This document shows positions 1 through 7,315 of a stretch of DNA of 9,827 bases, piece after piece. A program made the translations under genes and the position numbers. The stretch covers positions 1-9,827 of the forward strand of contig DLPY01000046.1 of the NCBI GenBank assembly GCA_002478685.1, given 5' to 3'. Source of the stretch: Flavobacteriaceae bacterium UBA7446. Its GTDB lineage: Bacteria; Bacteroidota; Bacteroidia; Flavobacteriales; Flavobacteriaceae. Under the pieces are notes generated by a model, which ran no database searches, was not told the DNA's origin, and saw nothing but the letters and a program-made list of their open reading frames with translations. Within the stretch, counting starts at the first letter, position 1; each line of letters begins with the position of its first letter.

Positions 1-2038
1 CACCTATTACGCTACGTGGGACAGCTTGCATCTGCAATCGTCAAGTAAATTGCTTATCGAAAGCAGCATTCGGCTACGCAGCACCCCCAACAGCATAGAT
101 AGCACCCTCACGCAACTTTATAACAGCACCAAAGAGGCGCATACCTTTTTTGTACATCAACATAGTGCACCGTTTTTTAATACGCTTTTTACAGAGACCT
201 CCCCCATGCCGTGGAACGAATGGAGCAACTGGACCGCCTTTGTACCAAGCGTAAACGACAACGGTGTGTATGTACGTGCCTACGGGGTGTTACCGTCAAA
301 TGGGAGCTCGCGCCTATCGCCATTGGCAAATCAGACAACGGCTTTGCAAGATGTAGCGGAACACCTTCCAAGCAGTGTCAAAAGCATTCAGGCATTTGCC
401 TTTAATGATGCGGTATTTGCAAAAGCCGCAAAGCGTTTTCAGATCACCCACAACCAACCTGAAACCACCCTCGATTCGTTACTACAAAATGCCGTGTATG
501 TGGCACAAGTGGCGTTAGGAAATGATGTGCTGCTTACGCTAAAAACCAAGCAAGAAGCAGAAGATATCAGCAGTCGGTTGTCGCGCCAGTCCAAAGCGCA
601 GTATAGCGTGGGCGGACAAACACTTTTTGAATTTTCGGACGAAAATCAAAAGACAAACATTTTAGCACCCCTTGCCAAAAACCTTACCTATACCCACGCC
701 GCTTTTTTGAACAATCAGCTCTACTTAGGCGCTTCCAAAGCAGCGATGGAATCACTTTTATATGCGTCGGAAAAAGATGATGTACTTGCCAAGGATTCTC
801 GTTTTCAAAACTATGTGAAAACCCTTCCGCGCCAAAGCAGTTTATGGGCATGGGCAGCGCCTTCAGAAGCAGAATCCACCCTCAAAAAAATGATTAAAGG
901 CTTTGGCAAAACCGACTTTGGTGCATTTCGTCAAGTCGATTATGTGGGCGTGGTAGAAGGCGATGTGTTTTATATTACGCTGAGCTTGCAGCAACCCAAC
1001 CTAAGCGGTAGCAAATCACAGGCAATTGAATCTGCTGGAACGGCTACATTTAGCACACCTATCGAATGGGGGCCCTATGCCGTGCAAAACCACAATACCA
1101 AAGCATTGGAATGGGTGGTTCAAGATGAAGAAAATCAGCTGTATCTATTAAATACCACGGGCAAAATCCTTTGGAAAAAACAACTCGACGGGGCTATTTT
1201 AGGACCTGTTTATCAGGTAGATTTATATCGTAACAAGCGATTACAACTCGCCTTTACGACCGCCAAAAGTTTTCAGGTTTTGGACAGAAATGGCAAAACG
1301 GTGCGTGGATTTACCAAATCAGGGATGAGCACTTCCAGCACACTTGGCATTTTTGATTACGACAACCAACGGGACTATCGCATCGCGCTATCTTCTGGAA
1401 AAACGCTTGGCATGTATGACCGCCGTATGAAAAAAGTAAGCGGTTGGCGCAAAACAAAACTCGCAGGAAGTTTGGCATATCCATCCAAACACATTCGTAT
1501 TGGAAACCGTGATTATATTGCCTTAGTGCATAAATCGGGCAAAGGAGAATTGCTACATCGCACCGGAAAAACACGTATCAAGATTCCAACGGATATCAAA
1601 TTCACGCAAGACCTTTATCCATACCAAAATGGTTTTGTAAGCATTGATGCAAAAAACAGGTTGATTCAAATAAGCACCTCAGGAAAAATTACCAAAACAG
1701 CACTGCCATTTGAAACCCGCTATACCCTTGCGGCCAACAGAAACACCTTAGTCACGCAAACCGAAAATAAAATTACCATCAACAACCAATTGGTGGAGTT
1801 GGATTTTGGGGTGTATGCACCTCCGCAAATTCAGGTGGTAAACAACCGTACCTACATTTTGGTTTGGGACAATCAGTCGGGAAAAGTGTATGTGTTTAAT
1901 CGCGATGCTGAACTTTTGGATAGCTTCCCTGTGTTGGGCGAAAACTGGGCGATGTTAGGACAAGGAACGCCCGGGTCAGCACTCTATTTGGCAGCCCAAA
2001 ACAACAGACAAGAACTGCGGTTTTATCGAATGCCTTAA
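1..2038 (+). CDS. Uncharacterised protein with C-terminal beta-propeller-like repeats (5' end missing)
   Basis: The frame is open to the left edge (first full codon at base 2, reading TYYATWDSLH), so the start and any signal peptide lie outside; the TTG at 26 is not a credible start. About 678 codons are visible. The first half (to about base 1020) has alternating hydrophobic segments and a stretch around bases 710-860 (YLGASKAAMESLL, then LPRQSSLWAWAAP) that resembles DUF3352-type proteins; this resemblance is from memory and weak. The second half carries seven copies of a short motif, roughly hydrophobic-x-hydrophobic-[DN]-x-x-G-K, with the G-equivalent codon at bases 1160, 1292, 1427, 1565, 1682, 1790 and 1907, a spacing of 36-46 residues. 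Examples are LYLLNTTGKILW, FQVLDRNGKTVRG and VYVFNRDAELLD. This spacing suits a seven-bladed PQQ/WD-like propeller. Function is unknown; an envelope location is inference. The stop shares TTAA with the lipB stop. Confidence 0.85.
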   Translation, partial: TYYATWDSLHLQSSSKLLIESSIRLRSTPNSIDSTLTQLYNSTKEAHTFFVHQHSAPFFNTLFTETSPMPWNEWSNWTAFVPSVNDNGVYVRAYGVLPSNGSSRLSPLANQTTALQDVAEHLPSSVKSIQAFAFNDAVFAKAAKRFQITHNQPETTLDSLLQNAVYVAQVALGNDVLLTLKTKQEAEDISSRLSRQSKAQYSVGGQTLFEFSDENQKTNILAPLAKNLTYTHAAFLNNQLYLGASKAAMESLLYASEKDDVLAKDSRFQNYVKTLPRQSSLWAWAAPSEAESTLKKMIKGFGKTDFGAFRQVDYVGVVEGDVFYITLSLQQPNLSGSKSQAIESAGTATFSTPIEWGPYAVQNHNTKALEWVVQDEENQLYLLNTTGKILWKKQLDGAILGPVYQVDLYRNKRLQLAFTTAKSFQVLDRNGKTVRGFTKSGMSTSSTLGIFDYDNQRDYRIALSSGKTLGMYDRRMKKVSGWRKTKLAGSLAYPSKHIRIGNRDYIALVHKSGKGELLHRTGKTRIKIPTDIKFTQDLYPYQNGFVSIDAKNRLIQISTSGKITKTALPFETRYTLAANRNTLVTQTENKITINNQLVELDFGVYAPPQIQVVNNRTYILVWDNQSGKVYVFNRDAELLDSFPVLGENWAMLGQGTPGSALYLAAQNNRQELRFYRMP

Positions 2039-2739
2039 CGCAAATCGGCTTCAAAATGATGGGCAAAGTGTTTTTGAAAAACATTGCTAACTTCTTTTAA
2101 ATCAATTGCTTTACCCAATTCCTTTTGCATAGAAGTAACCGCTTTATTACGAATACCACAAGGAACGATGTAGCCAAAGTAAGACAAATCTGTATTCACA
2201 TTTAGGGCAAAGCCGTGCATGGTCACCCAACGGCTGGTGCGGATTCCCATGGCGCAAATTTTTCGGGGGTTATGACCCTCTGGGTCTAACCAAACGCCTG
2301 TTTCGCCTTTGCTACGTGTTGTCAAAATACCAAAATCTGCAAGTGTGGCAATGATACATTCCTCCAACAACCTCAGGTATTTATGGATATCGGTAAAGAA
2401 GTAATCCAAATCCAAAATGGGGTAACCCACCAACTGCCCTGGACCGTGATACGTAATATCGCCCCCTCTGTTAGTGGGGTAAAAACTAACCTCTTTTTTC
2501 GCAAGGGTTTCGTTGTTGATAAGCAAATGTTTTTCATCACCGCTTTTTCCAAGGGTATATACATGCGGATGCTCTACAAACAGCAAGTGATTTTCAGTAG
2601 AAACTTGCGTGTCTGGATTTCTGCGATTGTGAATTTTTTGGTCTATGGTACGCTGAAACAATTCTTGCTGCAAATCGGTTACGGCATCGTATGCAGCCAA
2701 GCCCAATTGGCGCACCTGAACCACAGGCTTAGGGCTCAT
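2035..2739 (-). CDS. lipB: Octanoyltransferase LipB (lipoyl synthesis)
   Basis: LipB moves the octanoyl group from octanoyl-ACP to lipoyl-domain lysines of 2-oxoacid dehydrogenase complexes and the glycine cleavage H protein, in the cytoplasm; LipA then adds sulfur. The 234-residue product shows the family signatures: RGGDITYHGPGQLVGYPILD at residues 91-110, the lysine of RKICAMGI (K160), and the cysteine of IVPCGI (C194), which form the known catalytic Lys/Cys pair. The start is the ATG at 2739 (MSPKPVVQVRQLG). The frame extends to an ATG at 2796, but those 19 extra codons would lie wholly inside the upstream Pmp3 gene and resemble nothing in LipB. The gene overlaps the Pmp3 stop by 11 bases, so it is probably co-transcribed and translationally coupled. 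At its 3' end the TAA is interlocked with that of the opposing gene. Confidence 0.97.
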   Translation of the reverse strand: MSPKPVVQVRQLGLAAYDAVTDLQQELFQRTIDQKIHNRRNPDTQVSTENHLLFVEHPHVYTLGKSGDEKHLLINNETLAKKEVSFYPTNRGGDITYHGPGQLVGYPILDLDYFFTDIHKYLRLLEECIIATLADFGILTTRSKGETGVWLDPEGHNPRKICAMGIRTSRWVTMHGFALNVNTDLSYFGYIVPCGIRNKAVTSMQKELGKAIDLKEVSNVFQKHFAHHFEADLR

Positions 2740-2896
2740 AATAAAACGGTCGGTTAAGAATAATAAGCGCACCGATAACACCCGGCACCCATGCACAAAG
2801 CGTAAGTAAAAAAACGATAATTACAGAGCCACAGCCTCTGTCGATAACCGCCAAAGGTGGAAAAATAATAGCTAAAAGAACGCGCAATAAACTCAT
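2729..2896 (-). CDS. Pmp3/YqaE family small membrane protein
   Basis: This 55-residue protein is short enough to be missed by a length cut-off. It reads MSLLRVLLAIIFPPLAVIDR, then GCGSVIIVFLLTLCAWVPGV, then IGALIILNRPFYYEP. It has two hydrophobic helices (about residues 4-18 and 23-47), the FPPLAV motif and the central D-R/K-GCG turn, all hallmarks of the Pmp3/YqaE family (UPF0057). Family members sit in the cytoplasmic membrane; yeast Pmp3 affects membrane potential and salt tolerance, and bacterial members are often stress-induced. The role here is unknown. The ATG at 2896 is the only sensible start and lies immediately downstream of a TATCTTTG promoter element. The last 11 bases overlap the lipB start (ATGAGCCCTAA contains both the lipB ATG and this TAA), so the two genes probably form an operon. 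Confidence 0.93.
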   Translation of the reverse strand: MSLLRVLLAIIFPPLAVIDRGCGSVIIVFLLTLCAWVPGVIGALIILNRPFYYEP

Positions 2897-2903
2897 GTGA
2901 ATT

Positions 2904-2933
2904 CAAAGATACAAATTCAGGTGTACTTGAGAA
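2904..2933 (-). promoter_or_regulatory. Predicted Bacteroidota-type promoter for Pmp3-lipB
   Basis: On the minus strand TATCTTTG (2911 down to 2904) matches the Bacteroidota -7 consensus TAnnTTTG in every fixed base. Nineteen bases upstream lies TTC (2933-2931), one mismatch from the -33 TTG. The element ends only seven bases before the Pmp3 ATG, so the expected transcription start (about 2897-2901) gives a leader of roughly zero to five bases. Confidence 0.6.
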
Positions 2934-2956
2934 CTCATGCGCATTGGTTATCTTTG
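2927..2956 (+). promoter_or_regulatory. Predicted Bacteroidota-type promoter for lysS
   Basis: TTG (2927-2929), a 19-base spacer, and TATCTTTG (2949-2956) match the Bacteroidota primary-sigma pattern TTG-N19-TAnnTTTG exactly. The expected transcription start near 2960-2963 lies downstream of the in-frame TTG at 2944 and 11-14 bases before the ATG at 2974. This decides the lysS start. The -33 region interlocks with that of the opposite promoter. Confidence 0.75.
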
Positions 2957-2973
2957 CGGAAGAAAAATTTGGG

Positions 2974-4665
2974 ATGCACGAATTATCAGAACAAGAACTT
3001 GTCCGCAGAGAAAAACTCACCAAACTGCGTGACTTGGGCATAGACCCCTACCCTGCCGCCGCATTTGACACCACACACTACGCCACAGATATTACTGAAA
3101 TATTTAAAGAAGGCAAAAAGGTTTGTTTAGCTGGCCGATTGATGTCTAGACGGGTGCAAGGAAAGGCAAGTTTTGCCGAATTGCAAGATGCTACCGGAAG
3201 GGTGCAACTCTATTTTAACAGAGATATTTTGTGTCCCGATGAGGACAAAACCCTCTACAACGAAGTCTATAAAAAGCTATTGGATATTGGTGACATTATT
3301 GGAGTTGAAGGAACATTATTTACCACACAAGTAGGCGAAAAAACCGTTGAGGTGCACAAGCTTTTTGTGCTAAGCAAGTCGTTGCGTCCGTTACCACTCC
3401 CAAAAGTGGATGCCGATGGCAATACCTATGATGCCTTTACCGATCCGGAGCAACGCTACCGCATGCGTTATGTGGATTTGATTGTAAATCCACACGTAAA
3501 AGATGCCTTTATAAAGCGTACCAAAATCACCAACACCATGCGTTCGTTTTTTAATGACCGTGGTTACTTGGAAGTAGAAACCCCCATTTTGCAACCCATT
3601 CCGGGCGGTGCTGCGGCGCGTCCTTTTGTTACGCATCACAATGCGCTAAATATTCCGCTATACTTACGCATTGCCAACGAATTGTACCTCAAGCGCCTTA
3701 TTGTGGGTGGATTTGATGGGGTTTATGAATTTGCTAAGGACTTTAGAAACGAGGGCATGGATAAAACCCATAACCCAGAGTTTACGGTAATGGAACTTTA
3801 TGTGGCATACAAAGATTATAACTGGATGATGGAAACCACAGAAGCACTTCTTGAGGAAGTAGCGATGGCAGCCAACGGCAGTTCTTCGGTGCAAGTGGGC
3901 GACCACACCATTGATTTTAAAGCGCCTTATCCGCGCGTATCTATTTTAGACGCCATAAAAGAGCACACAGGTGTTGATGTTTCTGAAATGGATGAAGACG
4001 CATTACGGGAAACAGCAAAAAAGTTGGGACTAGAAGTTGACGAAACTATGGGCAAAGGAAAGATTATTGATGCGCTTTTTGGGGAATATTGTGAGCATCA
4101 TTATATACAACCTACCTTTATTACCGACTATCCAAAAGAGATGAGTCCGCTGACTAAGGCACACCGAAGCAAACCTTGGCTAACAGAACGCTTTGAACTT
4201 ATGGTTAACGGAAAAGAACTGGCAAATGCCTATTCAGAACTAAACGATCCAATTGACCAACGTGAACGCTTTGAGGATCAAATGAGCCTTTCAGAAAAAG
4301 GAGATGATGAGGCGATGTTTATCGACCAAGATTTTTTGCGAGCACTGGAATATGGTATGCCTCCAACATCGGGAATTGGTATTGGTATTGACCGCCTAAC
4401 GATGCTGCTTACCAACAACAGTTCTATCCAAGAAGTATTATTTTTCCCGCAAATGCGCCCTGAAAAAAAAGGACCAACACTGACTGATGAAGAGCAAATC
4501 ATTGTGAATTTACTAAAAAAGGAAAGCCCCGCCGTTCTTACAACTGTGAAAGAACAATCAGGGCATAGCAATAAAAAATGGGATAAAGCTATCAAAGGTC
4601 TTACAAGCAAATCATTAGTTGAAGTGACCAAGACAGATGACACTTTGTGGATTGTACTCCGCTGA
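2974..4665 (+). CDS. lysS: Lysyl-tRNA synthetase, class II
   Basis: The enzyme charges tRNA-Lys with lysine using ATP, in the cytoplasm. The 563-residue product has an N-terminal OB-fold anticodon-binding domain (about residues 48-140, including GRLMSRRVQGKASFAELQD), class II motif 1 around FFNDRGYLEVETPIL (192-206), motif 2 FRNEGMDKTHNPEFTVMELY (257-276) and motif 3 GIGIGIDRLTMLLTNNSS (467-484). After motif 3 there is an extra tail of about 65 residues (499-563, from KGPTLTDEEQ to LWIVLR) that the 505-residue E. coli enzyme lacks. Its helix-rich then beta-like pattern suggests a small winged-helix-like module; I believe Flavobacteriia LysRS often have it. The ATG at 2974 (MHELSEQELVRREKL) is the start: it matches family N-termini and follows the promoter, whereas the in-frame TTG at 2944 lies upstream of the predicted transcription start. 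It is transcribed divergently from Pmp3-lipB. Confidence 0.98.
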   Translation: MHELSEQELVRREKLTKLRDLGIDPYPAAAFDTTHYATDITEIFKEGKKVCLAGRLMSRRVQGKASFAELQDATGRVQLYFNRDILCPDEDKTLYNEVYKKLLDIGDIIGVEGTLFTTQVGEKTVEVHKLFVLSKSLRPLPLPKVDADGNTYDAFTDPEQRYRMRYVDLIVNPHVKDAFIKRTKITNTMRSFFNDRGYLEVETPILQPIPGGAAARPFVTHHNALNIPLYLRIANELYLKRLIVGGFDGVYEFAKDFRNEGMDKTHNPEFTVMELYVAYKDYNWMMETTEALLEEVAMAANGSSSVQVGDHTIDFKAPYPRVSILDAIKEHTGVDVSEMDEDALRETAKKLGLEVDETMGKGKIIDALFGEYCEHHYIQPTFITDYPKEMSPLTKAHRSKPWLTERFELMVNGKELANAYSELNDPIDQRERFEDQMSLSEKGDDEAMFIDQDFLRALEYGMPPTSGIGIGIDRLTMLLTNNSSIQEVLFFPQMRPEKKGPTLTDEEQIIVNLLKKESPAVLTTVKEQSGHSNKKWDKAIKGLTSKSLVEVTKTDDTLWIVLR

Positions 4666-4746
4666 TTAAAAGAATTTAAATACAGTTCTAAGGTTTTTAA
4701 CGTGCTTACTTCAACGGTATCACTTTTATTAGTTAAGCAATTTGTT

Positions 4747-4776
4747 AAATAACCTTTTGAAAAGCATTGGTTATTT
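4747..4776. repeat. Inverted repeat AAATAACC-N14-GGTTATTT
   Basis: Two perfect 8-base arms (4747-4754 and 4769-4776) flank a 14-base centre in the gap between lysS and the metalloprotease gene. The arms are mostly A-T and no U-run follows, so a strong intrinsic terminator for lysS is unlikely. Because the centre holds a possible -35 element for the next gene, an operator is an alternative. Chance occurrence in AT-rich DNA is also possible. Confidence 0.35.
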
Positions 4777-4786
4777 GTAATATAAT
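4757..4786 (+). promoter_or_regulatory. Possible promoter for the metalloprotease gene
   Basis: TTGAAA (4757-4762), 18 bases, then TATAAT (4781-4786) resembles a classical sigma-70 promoter rather than the TAnnTTTG type seen before lysS. A Bacteroidota reading fits poorly: TTG at 4767-4769 with N19 leads to ACACTTTA, which matches three of six fixed bases. AT-rich DNA yields TATAAT easily, so this is tentative. The implied leader is about 30 bases and has no clear Shine-Dalgarno sequence. Confidence 0.25.
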
Positions 4787-4821
4787 TAACACTTTAGCAA
4801 CATATCAATATACATGATACT

Positions 4822-7314
4822 ATGAGATTATTTTTCACATTTTTATTTATTCTGGGTTTTGTAATGCAAACTAACGCTCAAATCCCTAAGTTATTTAAAA
4901 ATAAAAAAGCTCCAGCAAAAACCGAAGCCCCAAAACCAAAGAAAGAAGACAAAAACGGTATAAAGCCTTATGGCAAAGTAATTACCAGTAAAGCTATTTC
5001 AGATACCGGCTTATTTGACGTTCACCAGGTTGATGAAGACTATTTTTATGAAATTCCAGACTCGCTTTTTGGGAAGGAAATGCTAATGGTAACACGAATT
5101 GCCAAAACAGCATCAGGGATCGGTTTTGGTGGTGGAAAACAAAATACACAAGTTTTGCGCTGGGAAAAAGACGCAAAGAAAGTGTTGCTTCGTGTGGTAT
5201 CTCATGAAGTTGTTGCCGCAGACTCACTTCCTATTCACGAGGCGGTAGTTAATTCTAATTTTGAACCAATATTATATCGTTTTGATATTAAGGCAATTGG
5301 CAAAGACTCCATCTCCACTGTGATTCAAGTAAATAGCTTTTTTGAAAGTGATATAAAAGCGATTGGCTTTCCACAATCTAGACGCAAGTCGTATAAAATT
5401 TCTAGTTTAGATAAATCACGATCGTTTATTAACACCCTTAAAAGTTACCCTGTAAACATTGAAGCACGTCATATCAAAACGTATAACTCTAGTGAACCCC
5501 CATCAAACGCAAGTACAGGCTCCATATCTTTAGAGATAAGTAATTCCATGATTTTACTTCCCAAAAACCCTATGAAACGTCGCTATTTTGACGAGCGAGT
5601 AGGGTGGTTTTCTCGCGGACAAACTGATTATGGATTAGATGTTCAAAAAAGCAAAACGGTACGCTATTTAGATCGTTGGAGATTGGAAGTTAAAGATGAA
5701 GATTTAGAAAAATTTAATCGTGGTGAACTAGTAGAACCCAAAAAACCTATCATATATTATATTGACAGAGCTACACCTAAAAAATGGATTCCGTATTTGA
5801 AGCAAGGAATTGAAGATTGGCAGGTAGCGTTTGAGGCAGCAGGTTTTAAAAACGCCATAATCGCTAAAGACCCGCCAACTCCAGAAGAAGATCCAGACTG
5901 GAGCCCAGAAGACGCAAGATACTCTGTAGTACGCTATTTGGCTTCTCCAATTCCCAATGCTAACGGGCCACACGTAAGTGACCCTCGAACAGGTGAAATT
6001 TTAGAGTCCGATATCAACTGGTATCACAATGTGATGACATTGTTACGTAACTGGTTTTTTGTGCAAACTGCAGCCATCAATCCTGAAGCACGAGGTGTAA
6101 AATTCAAAGACGAAATCATGGGGCGCCTTATCCGCTTTGTATCTGCCCATGAGGTGGGTCATACAATCGGATTACCACATAATATGGGAAGTAGCGTTGC
6201 TTATCCTGTAGACTCTTTGCGTTCACCTTCTTTTACTAGAAAATATGGCACGGCGCCGTCCATTATGGATTATGCTCGCTTTAATTATGTAGCGCAGCCA
6301 GGAGATGGAGATGTTTCCCTGATGCCGGATATTGGGGTTTATGATATTCATGCTGTTCGTTGGGGCTACCGACCTATTCTTTCTGCGAAAACTGCAGAAG
6401 ACGAAAAAGAAACACTGGATAAATGGATATTAAAACATCAAAATGATCCTATGTATCGTTTTGGAAGTCAGCAGTTTGGAAGCCCCATAGATCCTAGTTC
6501 ACAAACCGAAGATTTAGGCGATGATGCCATAAAAGCAAGCCAATATGGCATTGCCAACCTCAAACGAATTGTGCCTAACTTAATAGAGTGGACTGCGGAA
6601 GACGGTAAGAACTATGACGATTTACAAGATTTGTACAACCAAGTATTGAGTCAGTTTAATCGTTATATGGGCCATGTAGCGGCTAATATTGGTGGCGTGT
6701 ATGAGTACTATAAGACCTATAACCAAGATGGCGTGGTATATACACATGTGGACAAGAATTACCAACAAGATTGCATGCAATTTTTACAAGATGAACTTTT
6801 TGCAACTCCCTACTGGATGTTAGATAAAAATATCTTTAACAAGATTGAGTTTGCAGGTGTAATAGACCGTATGCGTCGTATGCAAACAGGCACTCTCAAC
6901 CGTCTTTTAAGCTTTGATAGACTGGCGCGTATTTCGGAAAACGAAGCGCTAAATGAAAGTAATGCTTATGGAATGATTGAAATGATGACGGCACTTCGTA
7001 AAGGTATTTGGAGTGAGTTGTACAGCAAAAGCGCCATAAGTATCTACCGCAGAAACTTGCAACGCGCATATATAGATCGCTTGGCTTACTTAATGACAGA
7101 AAATCAAGAGCCACTCGAAGGTTCTGCAAGACGATATAGCAATCGCACCAGGGTGTTGGTGAGTCAATCAGATATTAGAGCCGTAAGTAGGGCGCAGTTG
7201 GTAAATCTTAAAAATGCCATTAATTCAAGTTTGACAGAAATGACAGACCAAAATACACGTTACCACTTACAAGAATCTTTGGTACGTATTGATAGGGTTC
7301 TAGACCCAAGTTAA
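4822..7314 (+). CDS. Secreted zinc-dependent metalloprotease, DUF5117/DUF4953 type
   Basis: The 830-residue protein begins with a Sec signal peptide (hydrophobic residues 3-15, likely cut after TNA at 19), so it is exported to the periplasm or beyond. A lysine/proline/alanine-rich linker follows (about 22-48). Next come a segment like DUF5118/DUF5117 (about 55-300) and a catalytic region like DUF4953. The latter contains HEVGHTIGLPHNMGSS: H443, H447 and H453 as zinc ligands and E444 as general base, a complete metzincin-type HEXXHXXGXXH. SIMDYARF with M482, 29 residues on, fits a Met-turn. All key residues are present, so the enzyme is expected to be active. The substrate is unknown, and I see no evident type IX secretion sorting domain at the C-terminus. 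Start: ATG 4822 gives the signal peptide directly; the ATG at 4814 is out of frame. The gene stands alone, 156 bases after lysS, and ends one base from the hemL stop on the opposite strand. Domain boundaries are approximate and recalled from the family. Confidence 0.93.
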   Translation: MRLFFTFLFILGFVMQTNAQIPKLFKNKKAPAKTEAPKPKKEDKNGIKPYGKVITSKAISDTGLFDVHQVDEDYFYEIPDSLFGKEMLMVTRIAKTASGIGFGGGKQNTQVLRWEKDAKKVLLRVVSHEVVAADSLPIHEAVVNSNFEPILYRFDIKAIGKDSISTVIQVNSFFESDIKAIGFPQSRRKSYKISSLDKSRSFINTLKSYPVNIEARHIKTYNSSEPPSNASTGSISLEISNSMILLPKNPMKRRYFDERVGWFSRGQTDYGLDVQKSKTVRYLDRWRLEVKDEDLEKFNRGELVEPKKPIIYYIDRATPKKWIPYLKQGIEDWQVAFEAAGFKNAIIAKDPPTPEEDPDWSPEDARYSVVRYLASPIPNANGPHVSDPRTGEILESDINWYHNVMTLLRNWFFVQTAAINPEARGVKFKDEIMGRLIRFVSAHEVGHTIGLPHNMGSSVAYPVDSLRSPSFTRKYGTAPSIMDYARFNYVAQPGDGDVSLMPDIGVYDIHAVRWGYRPILSAKTAEDEKETLDKWILKHQNDPMYRFGSQQFGSPIDPSSQTEDLGDDAIKASQYGIANLKRIVPNLIEWTAEDGKNYDDLQDLYNQVLSQFNRYMGHVAANIGGVYEYYKTYNQDGVVYTHVDKNYQQDCMQFLQDELFATPYWMLDKNIFNKIEFAGVIDRMRRMQTGTLNRLLSFDRLARISENEALNESNAYGMIEMMTALRKGIWSELYSKSAISIYRRNLQRAYIDRLAYLMTENQEPLEGSARRYSNRTRVLVSQSDIRAVSRAQLVNLKNAINSSLTEMTDQNTRYHLQESLVRIDRVLDPS

Positions 7315-7315
7315 T

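Noticed and set aside
2383..2757. Plus-strand open frame of 124 codons opposite lipB
   Set aside because: It lies antisense to a well-supported gene, has no recognisable motifs, and is best explained as a shadow of lipB codon use.
2740..2796. Longer lipB reading with a start at 2796
   Set aside because: The 19 added residues do not resemble LipB N-termini and lie entirely inside the Pmp3 gene; MSPKPVVQVRQLG from 2739 fits the family.
2944..2973. Upstream TTG start for lysS
   Set aside because: It lies upstream of the predicted transcription start, overlaps the promoter spacer, and adds residues not typical of LysRS.
4278..4643. Minus-strand open frame of 121 codons opposite the lysS 3' end
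   Set aside because: It is fully antisense to conserved LysRS motif 3 and the tail, with no family features; a shadow frame.
4767..4796. Bacteroidota-type promoter TTG-N19-ACACTTTA before the metalloprotease
   Set aside because: Only three of the six fixed bases of TAnnTTTG match, including loss of TA and the final G; too weak to list.
7295..7307. Small hairpin GGGTTCTAGACCC near the metalloprotease and hemL stops, as a bidirectional terminator
   Set aside because: The stem is only about five pairs with a three-base loop, and no U-run follows on either strand.
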